A DNA stretch of 64,000 bases. It comes from Micromonospora okii (lineage in GTDB: Bacteria > Actinomycetota > Actinomycetes > Mycobacteriales > Micromonosporaceae). The translations under genes were made by a program, and so were the position numbers. The stretch covers positions 1 through 64,000 of the forward strand of contig NZ_BBZF01000018.1 of assembly GCF_020884795.1 (NCBI RefSeq), written 5' to 3'. A model generated the notes under the pieces. The model searched no databases, was not told where the DNA came from, and was given only the letters and a program-made list of their open reading frames with translations. How positions within the stretch are numbered: the first letter of the stretch is position 1; the number at the start of each line of letters is the position of its first letter. Below, piece by piece: positions 37,404-46,471 of the stretch.

Positions 37404-37990
37404 CGTCGCGCCTCCTCGCCGTCCCACCGCGCCTCCGTCGGCTGCGCCGCCGCCCGGCCGCCCGGCTCCGGGGCGGGCCGGTACCGGACCAGGCTCGTCT
37501 CGCAGTGGTCCAGCCAGCGGATCTCCGCCTCCGCCTGGAACACCATCGCGTCGAGCACCAGCCGCCAGGGCAGGTCCTCGGGCCGGTCGCTGGCGTACTT
37601 CAACCGGGTCAACTCCTGCAACGTCCGCATGGTGGCGGTCCGCTGGTTCTGCACCACGGCACGCACGTCCACCCCGGGGGTGGTCAGGGCCAGGGCCAGC
37701 TTGATGGCCAGCTCGTCGCGGGGGCGGTCGGTGCGGCTGATCGGGGTGGCGAACCACAGTGCCAGGTCCGCCCGCCCGGCATCGGTGATCGTGTACGGCC
37801 GCTGCCCGGCCTCGCTCTCCGGCAGCGACCGGACCAGGCCGTCCCGCTCCAGCCGGGCCAGGGTGGTGTAGACCTGTCCGATGTTCAGCGGCCACGTCGA
37901 GCCGGTCGACTCCTCGAACGCCGCTCGGAGCTGGTAGCCGTACATCTGGCCGCGTTCGAGCAGCGCGAGCAGGCCGTGGCGGATGGACAT
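37400..37990 (-). CDS. PadR-family transcriptional regulator
   Basis: The 196-aa protein has an N-terminal winged helix (MSIRHGLLALLERGQMYGYQ, IGQVYTTLARLERDGLV, PYTITDAGRADLALWF) and a longer C-terminal helical dimerisation domain, as in PadR subfamily 1 (PadR_N plus Vir_act_alpha_C). These proteins usually repress a neighbouring ABC exporter until a drug or cell-envelope ligand binds. It is the first gene of the operon with the ATPase and permease. Palindromes within the 30 bp upstream of its start are candidate operators, so autoregulation is likely. Confidence 0.92.
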   Translation of the reverse strand: MSIRHGLLALLERGQMYGYQLRAAFEESTGSTWPLNIGQVYTTLARLERDGLVRSLPESEAGQRPYTITDAGRADLALWFATPISRTDRPRDELAIKLALALTTPGVDVRAVVQNQRTATMRTLQELTRLKYASDRPEDLPWRLVLDAMVFQAEAEIRWLDHCETSLVRYRPAPEPGGRAAAQPTEARWDGEEARR

Positions 37991-37999
37991 GGCTCCGGA

Positions 38000-38018
38000 G
38001 TATGCATACCTGGTATAC
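38000..38018. promoter_or_regulatory. PadR operator candidate gtatgcatac...ggtatac
   Basis: A 10-bp perfect palindrome, gtatgcatac (38000-38009), overlaps a second inverted repeat, atacc-t-ggtat (38006-38016). It lies 10 bp upstream of the padR start, in an AT-rich island that also holds the likely -10 box. The position fits autorepression. Confidence 0.5.
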
Positions 38019-38061
38019 GTTCCGCAACCGGAGCGGAGCTGCGGGCGGGCGGCCGACCCGC

Positions 38062-38514
38062 TCAGCCCGGGCGGCCGGGGAAGGCGACGGTGATCGGGTT
38101 CACCCCGGCGGTGCGCCGCCAGCGGGTCGCCCGTACCGCGCAGTCCGTCAGCGCCGCGAGGGCCCGGTCGCGGTCCGCGCCGGTGGTGCGCGCCAGCGCC
38201 ACCCGCCAGAAGGCCGCCGTGCGCTCCTCCACCTCGACCGCCAGCCGCAGGGCGCTCGCGGCGTCGGTGACCGGGAAGGGCAGCGCGTACCCGGCCTTGT
38301 CGGCGGGGACCGGGTCGCCGGCCGCGCTGAGCTGGAGCACCAGCGCGTCGCGCCGGGCCCGGTGGGCGGCCTCGGCGTCGCGGGCGGCGCTGCGGGCGGC
38401 GTCGGCGAGCCGCACCCCGATCCGCCCGTACGCGAAGACCGCGGCGTACTCGGCGGCCAGCGCGTCGGCCAGCGCCCCGGCCGGCCCGGGGGAGGGTGCC
38501 CGTCGGTGCCTCAC
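38062..38514 (-). CDS. Ferritin-like DUF4439 protein
   Basis: The 150-aa all-helical protein matches the DUF4439 ferritin-like domain: [21 protein letters not shown], two [13 protein letters not shown] helices, and [17 protein letters not shown]. Candidate carboxylate and histidine positions ([17 protein letters not shown]) resemble ferritin-like metal ligands, but metal binding is unproven. The ATG start overlaps the stop of the upstream lipoprotein gene by 4 nt. The pair upstream of rimP is a recurrent actinobacterial arrangement. Function is unknown. Confidence 0.85.
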   Translation of the reverse strand: MRHRRAPSPGPAGALADALAAEYAAVFAYGRIGVRLADAARSAARDAEAAHRARRDALVLQLSAAGDPVPADKAGYALPFPVTDAASALRLAVEVEERTAAFWRVALARTTGADRDRALAALTDCAVRATRWRRTAGVNPITVAFPGRPG

Positions 38515-39032
38515 TTCAGTGCCTCCACGTGCGTCGCGCGGGCGGCGGCGATCGAGCCGACCAGGGCCGCCCGCTCGGCCGGCGCCTCGGCGCAGAGCTT
38601 CGCGGCCGAGCGGCGTGCGCCCTGCTCGGCCTCGCGCAGCCCGGCCAGCGTCGAGGCCCGGCCCGCCCCGGTGGCGTCGGGCGACGGCGCGGCCGTGGGC
38701 GTCGCGCGCCCGAGCAGCCGGGCCAGCTCGGCGGCGTGCGCCTCGTGGGCCTCGGCGATCGGGGTGAGCAGCCCGGCCAGGCCCGGGTCGGCGGCCAGCG
38801 CGGCGCGGTGCCGGGCGGCCAGCTCGCGGGCCTCGGCCGCCAGCGGCTCCAGCGGGTCGGGGGCCGGGTCCGGGTCGTCGCCGCGGTCGAAAGGATCACA
38901 GCCGGTCAGCGGCGCGGCGACGCCGCCGAGCGCCAGCAGGACGCCCGCGCGCAGCAGGTTTCGCCGGGAATATCCGAATTCCCGGCCGTGCGGTGTCGTT
39001 CTGCCCCTCGCCACCGGACAAGTCAACACCAT
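38511..39032 (-). CDS. TAT-exported lipoprotein, helical
   Basis: The 173-aa protein has a twin-arginine signal ([17 protein letters not shown]) followed by a lipobox ending APLTGC, so it is probably an exported lipoprotein. The mature part is an acidic Asp/Pro linker followed by helices with [20 protein letters not shown] and [17 protein letters not shown]. These resemble a ferritin-like bundle and match the paired downstream DUF4439 protein. ATG 39032 is preferred because a TATCCG box lies about 5 nt before it; an upstream start would add 27 non-conserved residues. It is divergent from rimP. Confidence 0.8.
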   Translation of the reverse strand: MVLTCPVARGRTTPHGREFGYSRRNLLRAGVLLALGGVAAPLTGCDPFDRGDDPDPAPDPLEPLAAEARELAARHRAALAADPGLAGLLTPIAEAHEAHAAELARLLGRATPTAAPSPDATGAGRASTLAGLREAEQGARRSAAKLCAEAPAERAALVGSIAAARATHVEALK

Positions 39033-39185
39033 CGGAGCGGATACGTGGGCGACCGGCGTCGGTGCGCCGCTCGGCCCGTCGCCCCGCCGTCGCGTTACGC
39101 TCTGCGCAGCCACCGGCGCGTCCGCTCCGGTGGCGTGCCGGCATGGCGTCCGACCGGGCGCCGTCGATCAGGGAGGGTGCGCCAG

Positions 39186-39869
39186 ATGACGCAGCGTGGC
39201 CGTGCCACCAGGTCGGCGGGGCCGACGGGGAGACCCCGCCGCGCCGACGGCCCCCGGGGCGCCGAGCGCGTCGGCGCACCCCGGGGCGACCTCGCGGCCC
39301 GGCGGGCCCGGTTGCGCGCCGTGATCGAGCCGGTGGTCGCCGCCGCCGGGTACGACCTGGAGGACGTCGCCGTCTCCCGGGCCGGCCGCCGGCACGTGGT
39401 GCGGGTGATCGTCGACGCCGACGGCGGGATCGGCCTGGACGCCGTCGCCGAGGTCTCCCGTGCCGTCTCCGCCGCGCTGGACGCGGCCGAGGAGTCCAGC
39501 GGCGACATCCTGGCCGGCGAGTACCAGTTGGAGGTCAGCTCCCCCGGGGTGGACCGCCCGCTCACCCTGCCCCGCCACTGGCGGCGCAACGTGGGCCGGC
39601 TGGTGAAGGTGACCGCCCGGGGCGACGGGCAGGCCGGGCAGCCCGCCGGCGACCGGCAGGTCACCGGCCGGGTGGTCGAGGCCGACGACGAGCGTGTGGT
39701 CCTGGAGGCCGAGTCCGGCCGCGCCGAGTTCCGCCACGCCGAGCTCGGGCCCGGCCGGGTGCAGGTCGAGTTCCACCGCCTCGACGAGATCGCCGACGAC
39801 GAGTTCGGCGACACCGAAGACACTGACGACATCGACGACGAAGATGATGTGGAGGACGAGGAGAGGTGA
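39186..39869 (+). CDS. rimP: Ribosome maturation factor RimP
   Basis: RimP assists 30S subunit assembly. The 227-aa protein has an N-terminal basic extension of about 38 residues, the conserved core ([60 protein letters not shown]) and an SH3-like C-terminal domain. An acidic tail follows ([17 protein letters not shown]). ATG 39186 has GGGAGG 9 nt upstream. Its stop overlaps the nusA GTG by 4 nt. It opens the rimP-nusA-ylxR-infB cluster. Confidence 0.96.
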   Translation: MTQRGRATRSAGPTGRPRRADGPRGAERVGAPRGDLAARRARLRAVIEPVVAAAGYDLEDVAVSRAGRRHVVRVIVDADGGIGLDAVAEVSRAVSAALDAAEESSGDILAGEYQLEVSSPGVDRPLTLPRHWRRNVGRLVKVTARGDGQAGQPAGDRQVTGRVVEADDERVVLEAESGRAEFRHAELGPGRVQVEFHRLDEIADDEFGDTEDTDDIDDEDDVEDEER

Positions 39870-40909
39870 ACATCGACCTCGCGGCGCTGCGCGCACTGGA
39901 GCGCGAGCGGGAGATCCCGTTCGACACGATCCTCGCGGCGATCGAGACCGCGCTGTTGACCGCCTACCGGCACACCGACGGGGCCGAAACGCACGCCCGC
40001 GTCGAGATCGACCGCAAGTCCGGCGCGGCCCTGGTCTACGCCCAGGAGCTGGACGCCGACGGCACGGTGGTGCGGGAGTGGGACGACACCCCGCACGACT
40101 TCGGCCGGATCGCGGCCATGACCGCCAAGCAGGTGATCCTCCAGCGGCTGCGGGAGGCCACCGACGAGGTGCACTTCGGCGAGTACGTCGGGCGCGACGG
40201 CGACCTGGTCACCGGCGTGGTGCAGGCGCACGAGGCGCGGGACGTCAAGGGGATCCTCAGCGTCGACCTCGGCAAGCTGGAGGGCGTGCTGCCGCAGTCC
40301 GAGCAGGTCCCCGGCGAGCAGTTCAAGCACGGCGAGCGCATCCGCTGCGTCGTGGTGCACGTCGCCAAGGGGATGCGCGGCCCGCAGATCACCCTGTCGC
40401 GCTCCCACCCGGCGCTGGTGAAGAAGCTCTTCGCCCTGGAGGTGCCGGAGATCGCCGACGGCACGGTCGAGATCGGCGCGATCGCCCGTGAGGCGGGTCA
40501 CCGCACCAAGATCGCGGTACGCTCGACCACGCCGGGCGTGAACGCCAAGGGCGCCTGCATCGGCCCGATGGGCCAGCGGGTCCGCGCGGTGATGAGCGAG
40601 CTGCACGGCGAGAAGATCGACATCATCGACTGGTCGGACGACCCGGCCACCTTCGTCGGCAACGCGCTCTCCCCGGCCAAGGCGCTGCGGGTCGAGGTGG
40701 TCGACCTGGCCACCCGGACCGCCCGGGTGACGGTGCCGGACTTCCAGCTCTCCCTCGCGATCGGCCGGGAGGGGCAGAACGCCCGGCTCGCCGCCCGACT
40801 GACCGGCTGGCGGATCGACATCCGCTCGGACGCCGAGCAGGCCGGGGCGACCGGGCGGGGTGCCGCTGATCGCGTCCGGGAACCGGGCGGAGCGATCTCG
40901 GGCAGCTAG
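39866..40909 (+). CDS. nusA: Transcription termination/antitermination factor NusA
   Basis: The 347-aa NusA has an N-terminal RNA-polymerase-binding domain ([20 protein letters not shown]), an S1 domain (about 105-180, [19 protein letters not shown]), and KH1 and KH2 domains ([22 protein letters not shown] and [20 protein letters not shown]). It lacks the C-terminal acidic repeats of enterobacterial NusA, as normal for actinobacteria. GTG start overlaps rimP. The ylxR promoter box lies directly after its stop, so internal initiation inside the cluster is possible. Confidence 0.97.
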   Translation: MNIDLAALRALEREREIPFDTILAAIETALLTAYRHTDGAETHARVEIDRKSGAALVYAQELDADGTVVREWDDTPHDFGRIAAMTAKQVILQRLREATDEVHFGEYVGRDGDLVTGVVQAHEARDVKGILSVDLGKLEGVLPQSEQVPGEQFKHGERIRCVVVHVAKGMRGPQITLSRSHPALVKKLFALEVPEIADGTVEIGAIAREAGHRTKIAVRSTTPGVNAKGACIGPMGQRVRAVMSELHGEKIDIIDWSDDPATFVGNALSPAKALRVEVVDLATRTARVTVPDFQLSLAIGREGQNARLAARLTGWRIDIRSDAEQAGATGRGAADRVREPGGAISGS

Positions 40910-40912
40910 GGG

Positions 40913-40918
40913 TAGACT
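40913..40918 (+). promoter_or_regulatory. -10 box TAGACT of ylxR
   Basis: TAGACT ends 7 nt before the GTG at 40926 and 4 nt after the nusA stop. It would give a leaderless ylxR-infB transcript in addition to read-through from rimP. Confidence 0.45.
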
Positions 40919-40925
40919 TCTTCCA

Positions 40926-41273
40926 GTGGTACGACGCGCGCTGCCGGAACGCACCTGTGTGGAACGCACTTGTGTGGGTTGCCGGCGACGTGCGCCGGCC
41001 AGCGAATTGCTGCGGATGGTCGCGGTCGGCGACGGGGCTGGTTACAGGCTCCGGCCCGATCCGGCCCGCAGGCTGCCGGGTCGGGGGGCGAACATGCACC
41101 CGGATCCGGCCTGCTTCGCGCTAGCGGTGCGCCGCCGCGCCTTCGGGCGCGCGCTGCGCCTCACCGGGGTCGTCGACCACGGTGCGCTGGCCGAGCACGT
41201 CGATGCGCCAACCACTACGTCCGGTCATCCCGACCGGGCGAGGGTCGCTAGCAAGGTAGGACGACCGACATGA
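40926..41273 (+). CDS. ylxR: YlxR (DUF448) RNA-binding protein
   Basis: The 115-aa protein has the YlxR fold with RTCVGCRRRAPASELLRMVA and the C-terminal half GRGANMHPDPACFALAVRRRAFGRALR. The conserved GRGA(W/Y) motif is GRGAN here. YlxR binds RNA or RNase P-related targets in other bacteria; its exact role is unsettled. GTG 40926 gives VRRALPERTCVERTCVGCRR, in which ERTCV is directly repeated. Its stop codon overlaps the first of three mini-ORFs that run toward infB. Confidence 0.92.
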   Translation: MVRRALPERTCVERTCVGCRRRAPASELLRMVAVGDGAGYRLRPDPARRLPGRGANMHPDPACFALAVRRRAFGRALRLTGVVDHGALAEHVDAPTTTSGHPDRARVASKVGRPT

Positions 41274-41321
41274 GCACACGATGAAGTCCCTGAAATGACC
41301 AGGCTTCAAGTGCAGGAGTGA
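41270..41321 (+). other. Chain of three ATGA-linked mini-ORFs between ylxR and infB
   Basis: The ylxR stop (TGA 41271-41273) overlaps ATG 41270, which encodes MSTR and a stop. That stop overlaps ATG 41281, encoding MKSLK and a stop, and this overlaps ATG 41295, encoding MTRLQVQE and a stop (41319-41321). Each junction is ATGA. A ribosome leaving ylxR could step through the chain by termination-reinitiation, ending inside the left arm of the hairpin at 41320-41351. Confidence 0.7.
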
Positions 41322-41351
41322 GGTCGCTGCGGGTGCTGCCCGCACGACCTC
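41320..41351 (+). promoter_or_regulatory. infB leader hairpin
   Basis: gaggtcg pairs with cgacctc and, after a one-base bulge, tgcggg with cccgca, giving 13 bp around a 5-nt loop. It is bracketed by two copies of ggagtgagg (41315-41323 and 41352-41360); the second supplies the infB ribosome-binding site. The stop codon of the third mini-ORF overlaps the hairpin base. Confidence 0.55.
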
Positions 41352-41366
41352 GGAGTGAGGAGTGCA

Positions 41367-44363
41367 GTGGCAGGCAAGGCCCGCGTACACGAGCTTGCGA
41401 AGGAGCTCGGGGTCGAAAGCAAGACAGTTCTCGCCAAGTTGAAGGAAATGGGCGAGTTCGTGAAGTCCGCGTCCAGCACCGTCGAGGCGCCCGTCGCCCG
41501 GCGGCTGCGTAACGCGTTCGTCGCCTCCGCCGGTTCCCCGGCGCAGGCCGCCCCCCAGGCGGCCGCACCGAGTCCGGCCCCGACCCCGACGCCGACCCCG
41601 ACCCCGGGTGCCCCCCGGGTCGCGGCGAAGCCGATGCCGCCCCGGCGGCCCGGCCCGCCGACCCCCGGCCCGAGGCCCAAGGCCCCGGTCCCCGGTCCGC
41701 CGCAGCCGGCGGTCCCGGTCGCCAAGCCGGCGAGCGCGCACGACATCGAGGTGGCCGCCGCCGAGGCGCGCGCCGCCGCGCTGAAGGCCGAGCAGGAGGC
41801 CGCGGTCAAGGCCGCCCAGGCCGCCCGCCAGCAGCAGCGCGACAACGTCCGCCGGGAGCCCCCGGCCGAGGGCGGCCCCCGCCCCGGCCCGCGTCCCGGT
41901 CCGGGCGCGATGCCGCCCCGCCCGGGTTCCCCGGCCGCCGGTCGCCCCGGCGGGCCCACCCCGGGCCCCGGCGCCCGTCCGGGCGCCCGTCCCCCGGCGC
42001 GCGGCGCCGGTAACAACCCGTTCGGCATCTCCGGTGGCCAGCAGCGGCCCCCGGCCGCCGGTGGCGGCGGTCCCCGCCCCAGCCCGGCGTCGATGCCGCC
42101 CCGGCCGAGCCCGGCCTCCATGCCGCCCCGGCCCAGCCCGGCCTCCATGCCGAGCCAGCGCCCGACCACCGGCCGTCCCGGCCCGGGTGGCGCGGGTCGC
42201 CCCGGCGGCGGCGCGGGTCGCCCCGGTGGTGGCGGCGGCGGTGGCTTCCGCGGCGGCCCCGGTGGCGGTGGCGGCGGCGGTGGCTTCCGCGGCGGTCCTG
42301 GTGGCGGTGGCGGCGGTTACCGTGGCGGTCCCGGTGGCGGTGGCGGTGCTCCCGGCGCCGGCGGCGGCTTCCGGCCGGGTGGCCCGGCCGGTGGCGGCGG
42401 TCGTCCCGGTGGCGGCGGTCGTGGCCGTGGCGGCGGCGCCGCGGGTGCCTTCGGGCGTCCGGGTGGCAAGCCGACCCGGGGCCGCAAGTCCAAGAAGCAG
42501 CGCAGACAGGAGTTCGACAACCTGTCGGCCCCGACCATGAGCTCGGGTGCCCCCCGGGGTCAGGGTCAGGTCGTCCGGCTCTCCCGTGGCGCCTCGCTGT
42601 CGGACTTCGCCGACAAGATCAACGCCAACCCGGGTTCGCTGGTCCAGGAGATGTTCAACCTGGGCGAGATGGTCACGGCGACCCAGTCCTGCTCCGACGA
42701 GACCCTGCTGCTCCTGGGTGAGCACCTCGGCTTCGACGTGCAGATCGTCAGCCCGGAGGACGAGGACCGCGAGCTGCTCGCGCAGTTCAACATCGACCTC
42801 GACGCCGAGGTCGCGGAGGACCGCCTGGTCAGCCGCGCGCCGGTGGTGACCGTCATGGGTCACGTCGACCACGGTAAGACCAAGCTGCTCGACGCGATCC
42901 GCAAGGCGAACGTCGTGGCCGGCGAGGCGGGTGGCATCACCCAGCACATCGGCGCGTACCAGGTCCACGTCCCGCACGAGGGCGAGGACCGGGCGGTGAC
43001 CTTCATCGACACCCCGGGTCACGAGGCGTTCACCGCCATGCGTGCCCGTGGTGCCCAGGTCACCGACATCGTGGTGCTGGTGGTGGCGGCCGACGACGGC
43101 GTGATGCCGCAGACCATCGAGGCGCTGAACCACGCCAAGGCGGCGGACGTGCCGATCGTGGTCGCGGTCAACAAGGTCGACAAGCCGGAGGCCAACCCGG
43201 ACAAGGTGCGCCAGCAGCTCACCGAGTACGGGCTGGTCGCCGAGGAGTACGGCGGCGACACGATGTTCGTCAACGTGGCCGCGAAGCCCGGCATCGGCAT
43301 CGACGACCTCCTCGAGGCCGTCCTGCTGACCGCCGACGCCTCGCTGGAGCTGACCGCTCCGATCGACGGGCCGGCGCAGGGTGTGGCCATCGAGGCGCAC
43401 CTGGACAAGGGCCGCGGCGCGGTGGCGACGGTGCTGGTGCAGAAGGGCACCCTGCGGGCGGGCGACTCCATCGTCGCCGGCGGGGCGCACGGCCGGGTCC
43501 GGGCGATGCTCGACGAGAACGGCAACCAGGTCGCCGAGGCGGGTCCGGCCCGTCCGGTGCTGGTGCTCGGTCTCACCGCGGTCCCCGGGGCGGGCGACAC
43601 CTTCCTCGCCGCGGCCGACGACCGCACGGTGCGCCAGATCGCCGAGCAGCGGCAGGCACGGCGGCGGGCGGCGTCCTTCGCCAACTCGCGCGGCCGGGCC
43701 ACCCTCGAGACGCTCATGGAGCAGCTCAAGGAGGGCGAGAAGACCTCGCTCAACCTGGTGCTCAAGGGCGACGTCTCCGGTTCCGTGGAGGCCCTCGAGG
43801 ACGCCCTGTTCAACCTCGACATCCCCGAGGAGGTCCAGCTCAGGATCATTCACCGGGGCGTCGGTGCGATCACCGAGAGCGACGTCATGCTCGCGAGCGC
43901 CTCGTCCGAGGCGGTCACGATCATCGGCTTCAACGTGCGGGCCGCGAACAAGGTCCGCGAGATCGCCGACCGCGAGGGCGTGGAGATCCGGTACTACACC
44001 GTGATCTACCAGGCCATCGAGGAGATCGACGCCGCGCTCAAGGGCCTGCTCAAGCCGGAGTACGAGGAGGTCGAGCTGGGCAGCGCGGAGATCCGCGACG
44101 TCTTCCGCTCGTCCAAGGTCGGCAACATCTCCGGCTGCATCGTCCGGTCCGGCATCATCCGCCGCAACGCCAAGGCGCGGCTGCTGCGGGACGGCTCGGT
44201 CGTGGCGGACAACCTCACGATCAGCTCCCTCAAGCGGTTCAAGGACGACGCGACGGAGGTCCGCGAGGGCTTCGAGTGCGGCCTGACGCTGGGCGGTTAC
44301 AACAACGTCCAGGTCGGCGACGTGATCGAGACCTTCGAAATGCGGGAGAAGCCGCGCGCCTGA
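41367..44363 (+). CDS. infB: Translation initiation factor IF-2
   Basis: The 998-aa GTPase places fMet-tRNA on the 30S subunit. The N-terminal IF2_N motif ([20 protein letters not shown]) is followed by about 370 residues of disordered Pro/Ala and then Gly/Arg-rich sequence. That segment includes a 10-residue [10 protein letters not shown] unit repeated three times and FRGGPGGGG repeats. A second IF2_N region precedes the G domain, which starts near residue 490 ([37 protein letters not shown]). Domains II-IV end the protein. GTG 41367 is chosen for the conserved AGKARVHEL start. The gene is followed by a strong terminator. Confidence 0.97.
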   Translation: MAGKARVHELAKELGVESKTVLAKLKEMGEFVKSASSTVEAPVARRLRNAFVASAGSPAQAAPQAAAPSPAPTPTPTPTPGAPRVAAKPMPPRRPGPPTPGPRPKAPVPGPPQPAVPVAKPASAHDIEVAAAEARAAALKAEQEAAVKAAQAARQQQRDNVRREPPAEGGPRPGPRPGPGAMPPRPGSPAAGRPGGPTPGPGARPGARPPARGAGNNPFGISGGQQRPPAAGGGGPRPSPASMPPRPSPASMPPRPSPASMPSQRPTTGRPGPGGAGRPGGGAGRPGGGGGGGFRGGPGGGGGGGGFRGGPGGGGGGYRGGPGGGGGAPGAGGGFRPGGPAGGGGRPGGGGRGRGGGAAGAFGRPGGKPTRGRKSKKQRRQEFDNLSAPTMSSGAPRGQGQVVRLSRGASLSDFADKINANPGSLVQEMFNLGEMVTATQSCSDETLLLLGEHLGFDVQIVSPEDEDRELLAQFNIDLDAEVAEDRLVSRAPVVTVMGHVDHGKTKLLDAIRKANVVAGEAGGITQHIGAYQVHVPHEGEDRAVTFIDTPGHEAFTAMRARGAQVTDIVVLVVAADDGVMPQTIEALNHAKAADVPIVVAVNKVDKPEANPDKVRQQLTEYGLVAEEYGGDTMFVNVAAKPGIGIDDLLEAVLLTADASLELTAPIDGPAQGVAIEAHLDKGRGAVATVLVQKGTLRAGDSIVAGGAHGRVRAMLDENGNQVAEAGPARPVLVLGLTAVPGAGDTFLAAADDRTVRQIAEQRQARRRAASFANSRGRATLETLMEQLKEGEKTSLNLVLKGDVSGSVEALEDALFNLDIPEEVQLRIIHRGVGAITESDVMLASASSEAVTIIGFNVRAANKVREIADREGVEIRYYTVIYQAIEEIDAALKGLLKPEYEEVELGSAEIRDVFRSSKVGNISGCIVRSGIIRRNAKARLLRDGSVVADNLTISSLKRFKDDATEVREGFECGLTLGGYNNVQVGDVIETFEMREKPRA

Positions 44364-44378
44364 CGGTTCCGAAGCACT

Positions 44379-44420
44379 GATCAAGGGGTTTACGCCCGTA
44401 ACGGCGTAAACCCCTTGATC
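44379..44420. terminator. infB terminator, 18-bp perfect stem
   Basis: gatcaaggggtttacgcc (44379-44396) pairs perfectly with 44403-44420 around a 6-nt loop, and one more T-A pair extends the base. It lies 15 bp after the infB stop. Its outer arms resemble the hairpin at 12898-12951. Confidence 0.88.
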
Positions 44421-44439
44421 ATGCCGGGGGCGGTGCGGG

Positions 44440-44445
44440 TATCGT
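44440..44445 (+). promoter_or_regulatory. -10 box TATCGT of the DUF503 gene
   Basis: TATCGT ends 8 nt before the ATG at 44454, and no Shine-Dalgarno is present. It lies just after the infB terminator, so it can restart transcription for the DUF503 gene, probably leaderless. Confidence 0.4.
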
Positions 44446-44453
44446 CCGGGGCG

Positions 44454-44747
44454 ATGTTCACCGGAACCGCGGTCTTCGACCTGCTGCTGCCGGGCGACTC
44501 CCGGTCGCTCAAGGCCAAGAGATCATATGTACGGCCGATCGTGGCGGCGCTGCGCCGCTTCGAGGTCTCGGCCGCCGAGGTGGGAGCGCTCGACCTGCAC
44601 GGTCGGGCGCAGATAGCCGTGGCCGTGGTGGCCGCGGAGGGCGCGCACGTGCGCGAGGTGCTCGACTCCTGCGAGCGCCTGGTCGCGGGCCGTCCCGAGG
44701 TGGAGCTGCTCTCGGTCCGCCGCCGCCTGCACGGCGACGACGACTGA
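44454..44747 (+). CDS. DUF503 (YlxP-like) protein
   Basis: The 97-aa protein matches DUF503: FTGTAVFDLLLPGDSRSLKAKRSYVRPI, then AAEVGALDLHGRAQIAVAVVA and LDSCERLVAGRPEVELLSV. DUF503/YlxP genes are found between infB and rbfA in many Gram-positive bacteria and have been linked to ribosome assembly or rbfA function. ATG 44454 is chosen because the domain starts there. No catalytic motif is visible. Confidence 0.9.
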   Translation: MFTGTAVFDLLLPGDSRSLKAKRSYVRPIVAALRRFEVSAAEVGALDLHGRAQIAVAVVAAEGAHVREVLDSCERLVAGRPEVELLSVRRRLHGDDD

Positions 44748-44876
44748 CCGCGACGCGGTGAGCCCGGCGGTCGACCCGACCGCGAAGGTACTGTCAGAGT
44801 TGTTGGCCGGTCGGGGCCGGCGGCGCCCCGCGCCGCCCGGCCCGACCGGGAGCGGGACGCCGTGGAGGTGGGCGAG

Positions 44877-45371
44877 ATGTCGGATCCGGCCAAGGTACGC
44901 CGGCACGCGGAGCGCATTCGCGAACTGGTCGCGTCGGTGGTGCGGAGCCAGATCAAGGACCCCCGGCTCGGTATGATCACCATCACCGACGCCCGGATCA
45001 CCGCCGATCTGCGCGACGCCACCGTCTTCTACACCGTCCTCGGCGACGCGGCGGCGCAGTCCAGCACGGCGGCGGCCCTGGAGAGCGCCAAGGGGATGCT
45101 GCGCAGCACGGTGGGCAAGGCCCTCGGGCTGCGTCACTCGCCCTCGCTGACCTTCGTCCTCGACGACGTGCAGGACCAGGTCAAGCAGATCGACGACCTG
45201 CTCGCGGCGGCCCGCCACGCCGACGCCGAGGTGCAGCGCCTCGCCGCCCAGGCCAAGTACGCGGGCGACGCCCAGCCGTACCGGCTGGAGTCCGACGAGG
45301 CCGACGAGGACACCGACGGGGTCGACACCCCGGCCGGCGAGGCGGCCCCGCGCGACGCGGACCGGTCGTGA
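44877..45371 (+). CDS. rbfA: Ribosome-binding factor A
   Basis: RbfA binds the 30S subunit during late maturation of 16S rRNA. The 164-aa protein has the KH-like core (VRRHAERIRELVASVVRSQI, LGMITITDARITADLRDATVF, LRSTVGKALGLRHSPSLTFVLDD) and an acidic C-terminal tail. ATG 44877 has GGAGG 8 nt upstream; GTG 44862 overlaps that Shine-Dalgarno and is rejected. Its stop overlaps the nrnA GTG by 4 nt. Confidence 0.96.
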   Translation: MSDPAKVRRHAERIRELVASVVRSQIKDPRLGMITITDARITADLRDATVFYTVLGDAAAQSSTAAALESAKGMLRSTVGKALGLRHSPSLTFVLDDVQDQVKQIDDLLAAARHADAEVQRLAAQAKYAGDAQPYRLESDEADEDTDGVDTPAGEAAPRDADRS

Positions 45372-46408
45372 CGCCACCGGGGCCCGGGGCCGCCGACGCC
45401 GGCCCCGGCGAGGCCGACTGGGCCGCCGCCGTGGCGGCGGTGCGCGACCTGCCGGCCGACGCCCCGGTCCAGCTCATCTGCCACGTCAACCCCGACGGGG
45501 ACGCGCTCGGCAGCATGCTCGGCTTCGGGCTGGGGCTGCGTCGGCTCGGGGCGCGCCGGCTCCGGGCGACCTTCCCCGGCCCCCATGAGCTGCCCGAGCC
45601 GCTGCGCGGCCTGCCCGGGCTCGACCTGCTGGTGCCCGAGGAGGACGCGTACGCCGCGCCGGCCCTGGTCGTCTGCTTCGACGCGGCGAGCGAGTCGCGG
45701 CTCGGCGCCCTGGTCGACCGGCTGACCACGGCCGGCACCGCCCTCGTGCTCGACCACCACGCCTCCAACACCCGGTTCGGCGGCATCAACCTGGTCGACC
45801 CCCGGGCCGCCGCGACCTCGGTGGTGGCCGAGGAGCTGCTGGCCCGGCTCGGGGTGACCCTGGACGCCGAGATCGCCGAGTGCCTCTACGTCGCCCTCAC
45901 CACGGACACCGGCTCGTTCCGGTTCGAGGCGACCACCCCGGCCGTGCACGAGCTGGCGGCCCGGCTGCTGGCCACCGGCATCCGCCCCGGCGACATCTCC
46001 CGGCGGGTCTTCGACACCCGGCCCTTCGGCGCGGTGCGGCTCTTCGGCGAGGTGCTCTGCCGCGCCCGGCTCGACCCGGGGGCGGCCGGGGGGCACGGCC
46101 TGGTCTGGACGTACGCCACGCTCGACGACCTGGCCCGGCACGACCAGCGGCCGTACGTGTTGGAGGCGCTGATCGACTCCGTGCGGTGCACCGCCGAGGC
46201 GGACGTGAGCTGCGTGGTCAAGCAGGTCGGGGCCGCCGAGTGGGCGGTCTCGATGCGCAGCAAGGGCGCGGTGGACGTCAGCCGCGTCGCGGTGACCCTC
46301 GGCGGCGGCGGCCATCGGTTCGCGGCCGGCTTCACCGGGCGGGGCACGGCCGACGAGGTGATCGCGGCCATCCGGGCCGAGCTGGACAAGGCCCTGATCG
46401 AGGCGTAG
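45368..46408 (+). CDS. nrnA: DHH-family bifunctional oligoribonuclease/PAP phosphatase NrnA
   Basis: The 346-aa DHH-DHHA1 phosphoesterase has motif I HVNPDGDALGS, motif II FDAAS, motif III LDHHASN, motif IV TTDTGSFRFE and the DHHA1 GGGGHRFAAGF loop. NrnA degrades nanoRNA and dephosphorylates 3'-phosphoadenosine 5'-phosphate, and in actinobacteria may also hydrolyse cyclic-di-AMP-derived pApA. The position after rbfA is conserved. GTG 45368 overlaps rbfA and adds about 20 low-complexity residues before the domain. Confidence 0.95.
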   Translation: MTPPGPGAADAGPGEADWAAAVAAVRDLPADAPVQLICHVNPDGDALGSMLGFGLGLRRLGARRLRATFPGPHELPEPLRGLPGLDLLVPEEDAYAAPALVVCFDAASESRLGALVDRLTTAGTALVLDHHASNTRFGGINLVDPRAAATSVVAEELLARLGVTLDAEIAECLYVALTTDTGSFRFEATTPAVHELAARLLATGIRPGDISRRVFDTRPFGAVRLFGEVLCRARLDPGAAGGHGLVWTYATLDDLARHDQRPYVLEALIDSVRCTAEADVSCVVKQVGAAEWAVSMRSKGAVDVSRVAVTLGGGGHRFAAGFTGRGTADEVIAAIRAELDKALIEA

Positions 46409-46471
46409 ACAGCCAGGACTCCGGTGGGTGTCGGTCTTCCCGCGCTGCGTGACGGCGGGGAGAATCGGTGG

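Noticed and set aside
41318..41512. GTG-started ORF overlapping the third mini-ORF stop and running into infB out of frame
   Set aside because: It continues the GTGA overlap pattern but encodes an Arg-rich out-of-frame product ending inside infB; more likely chance.
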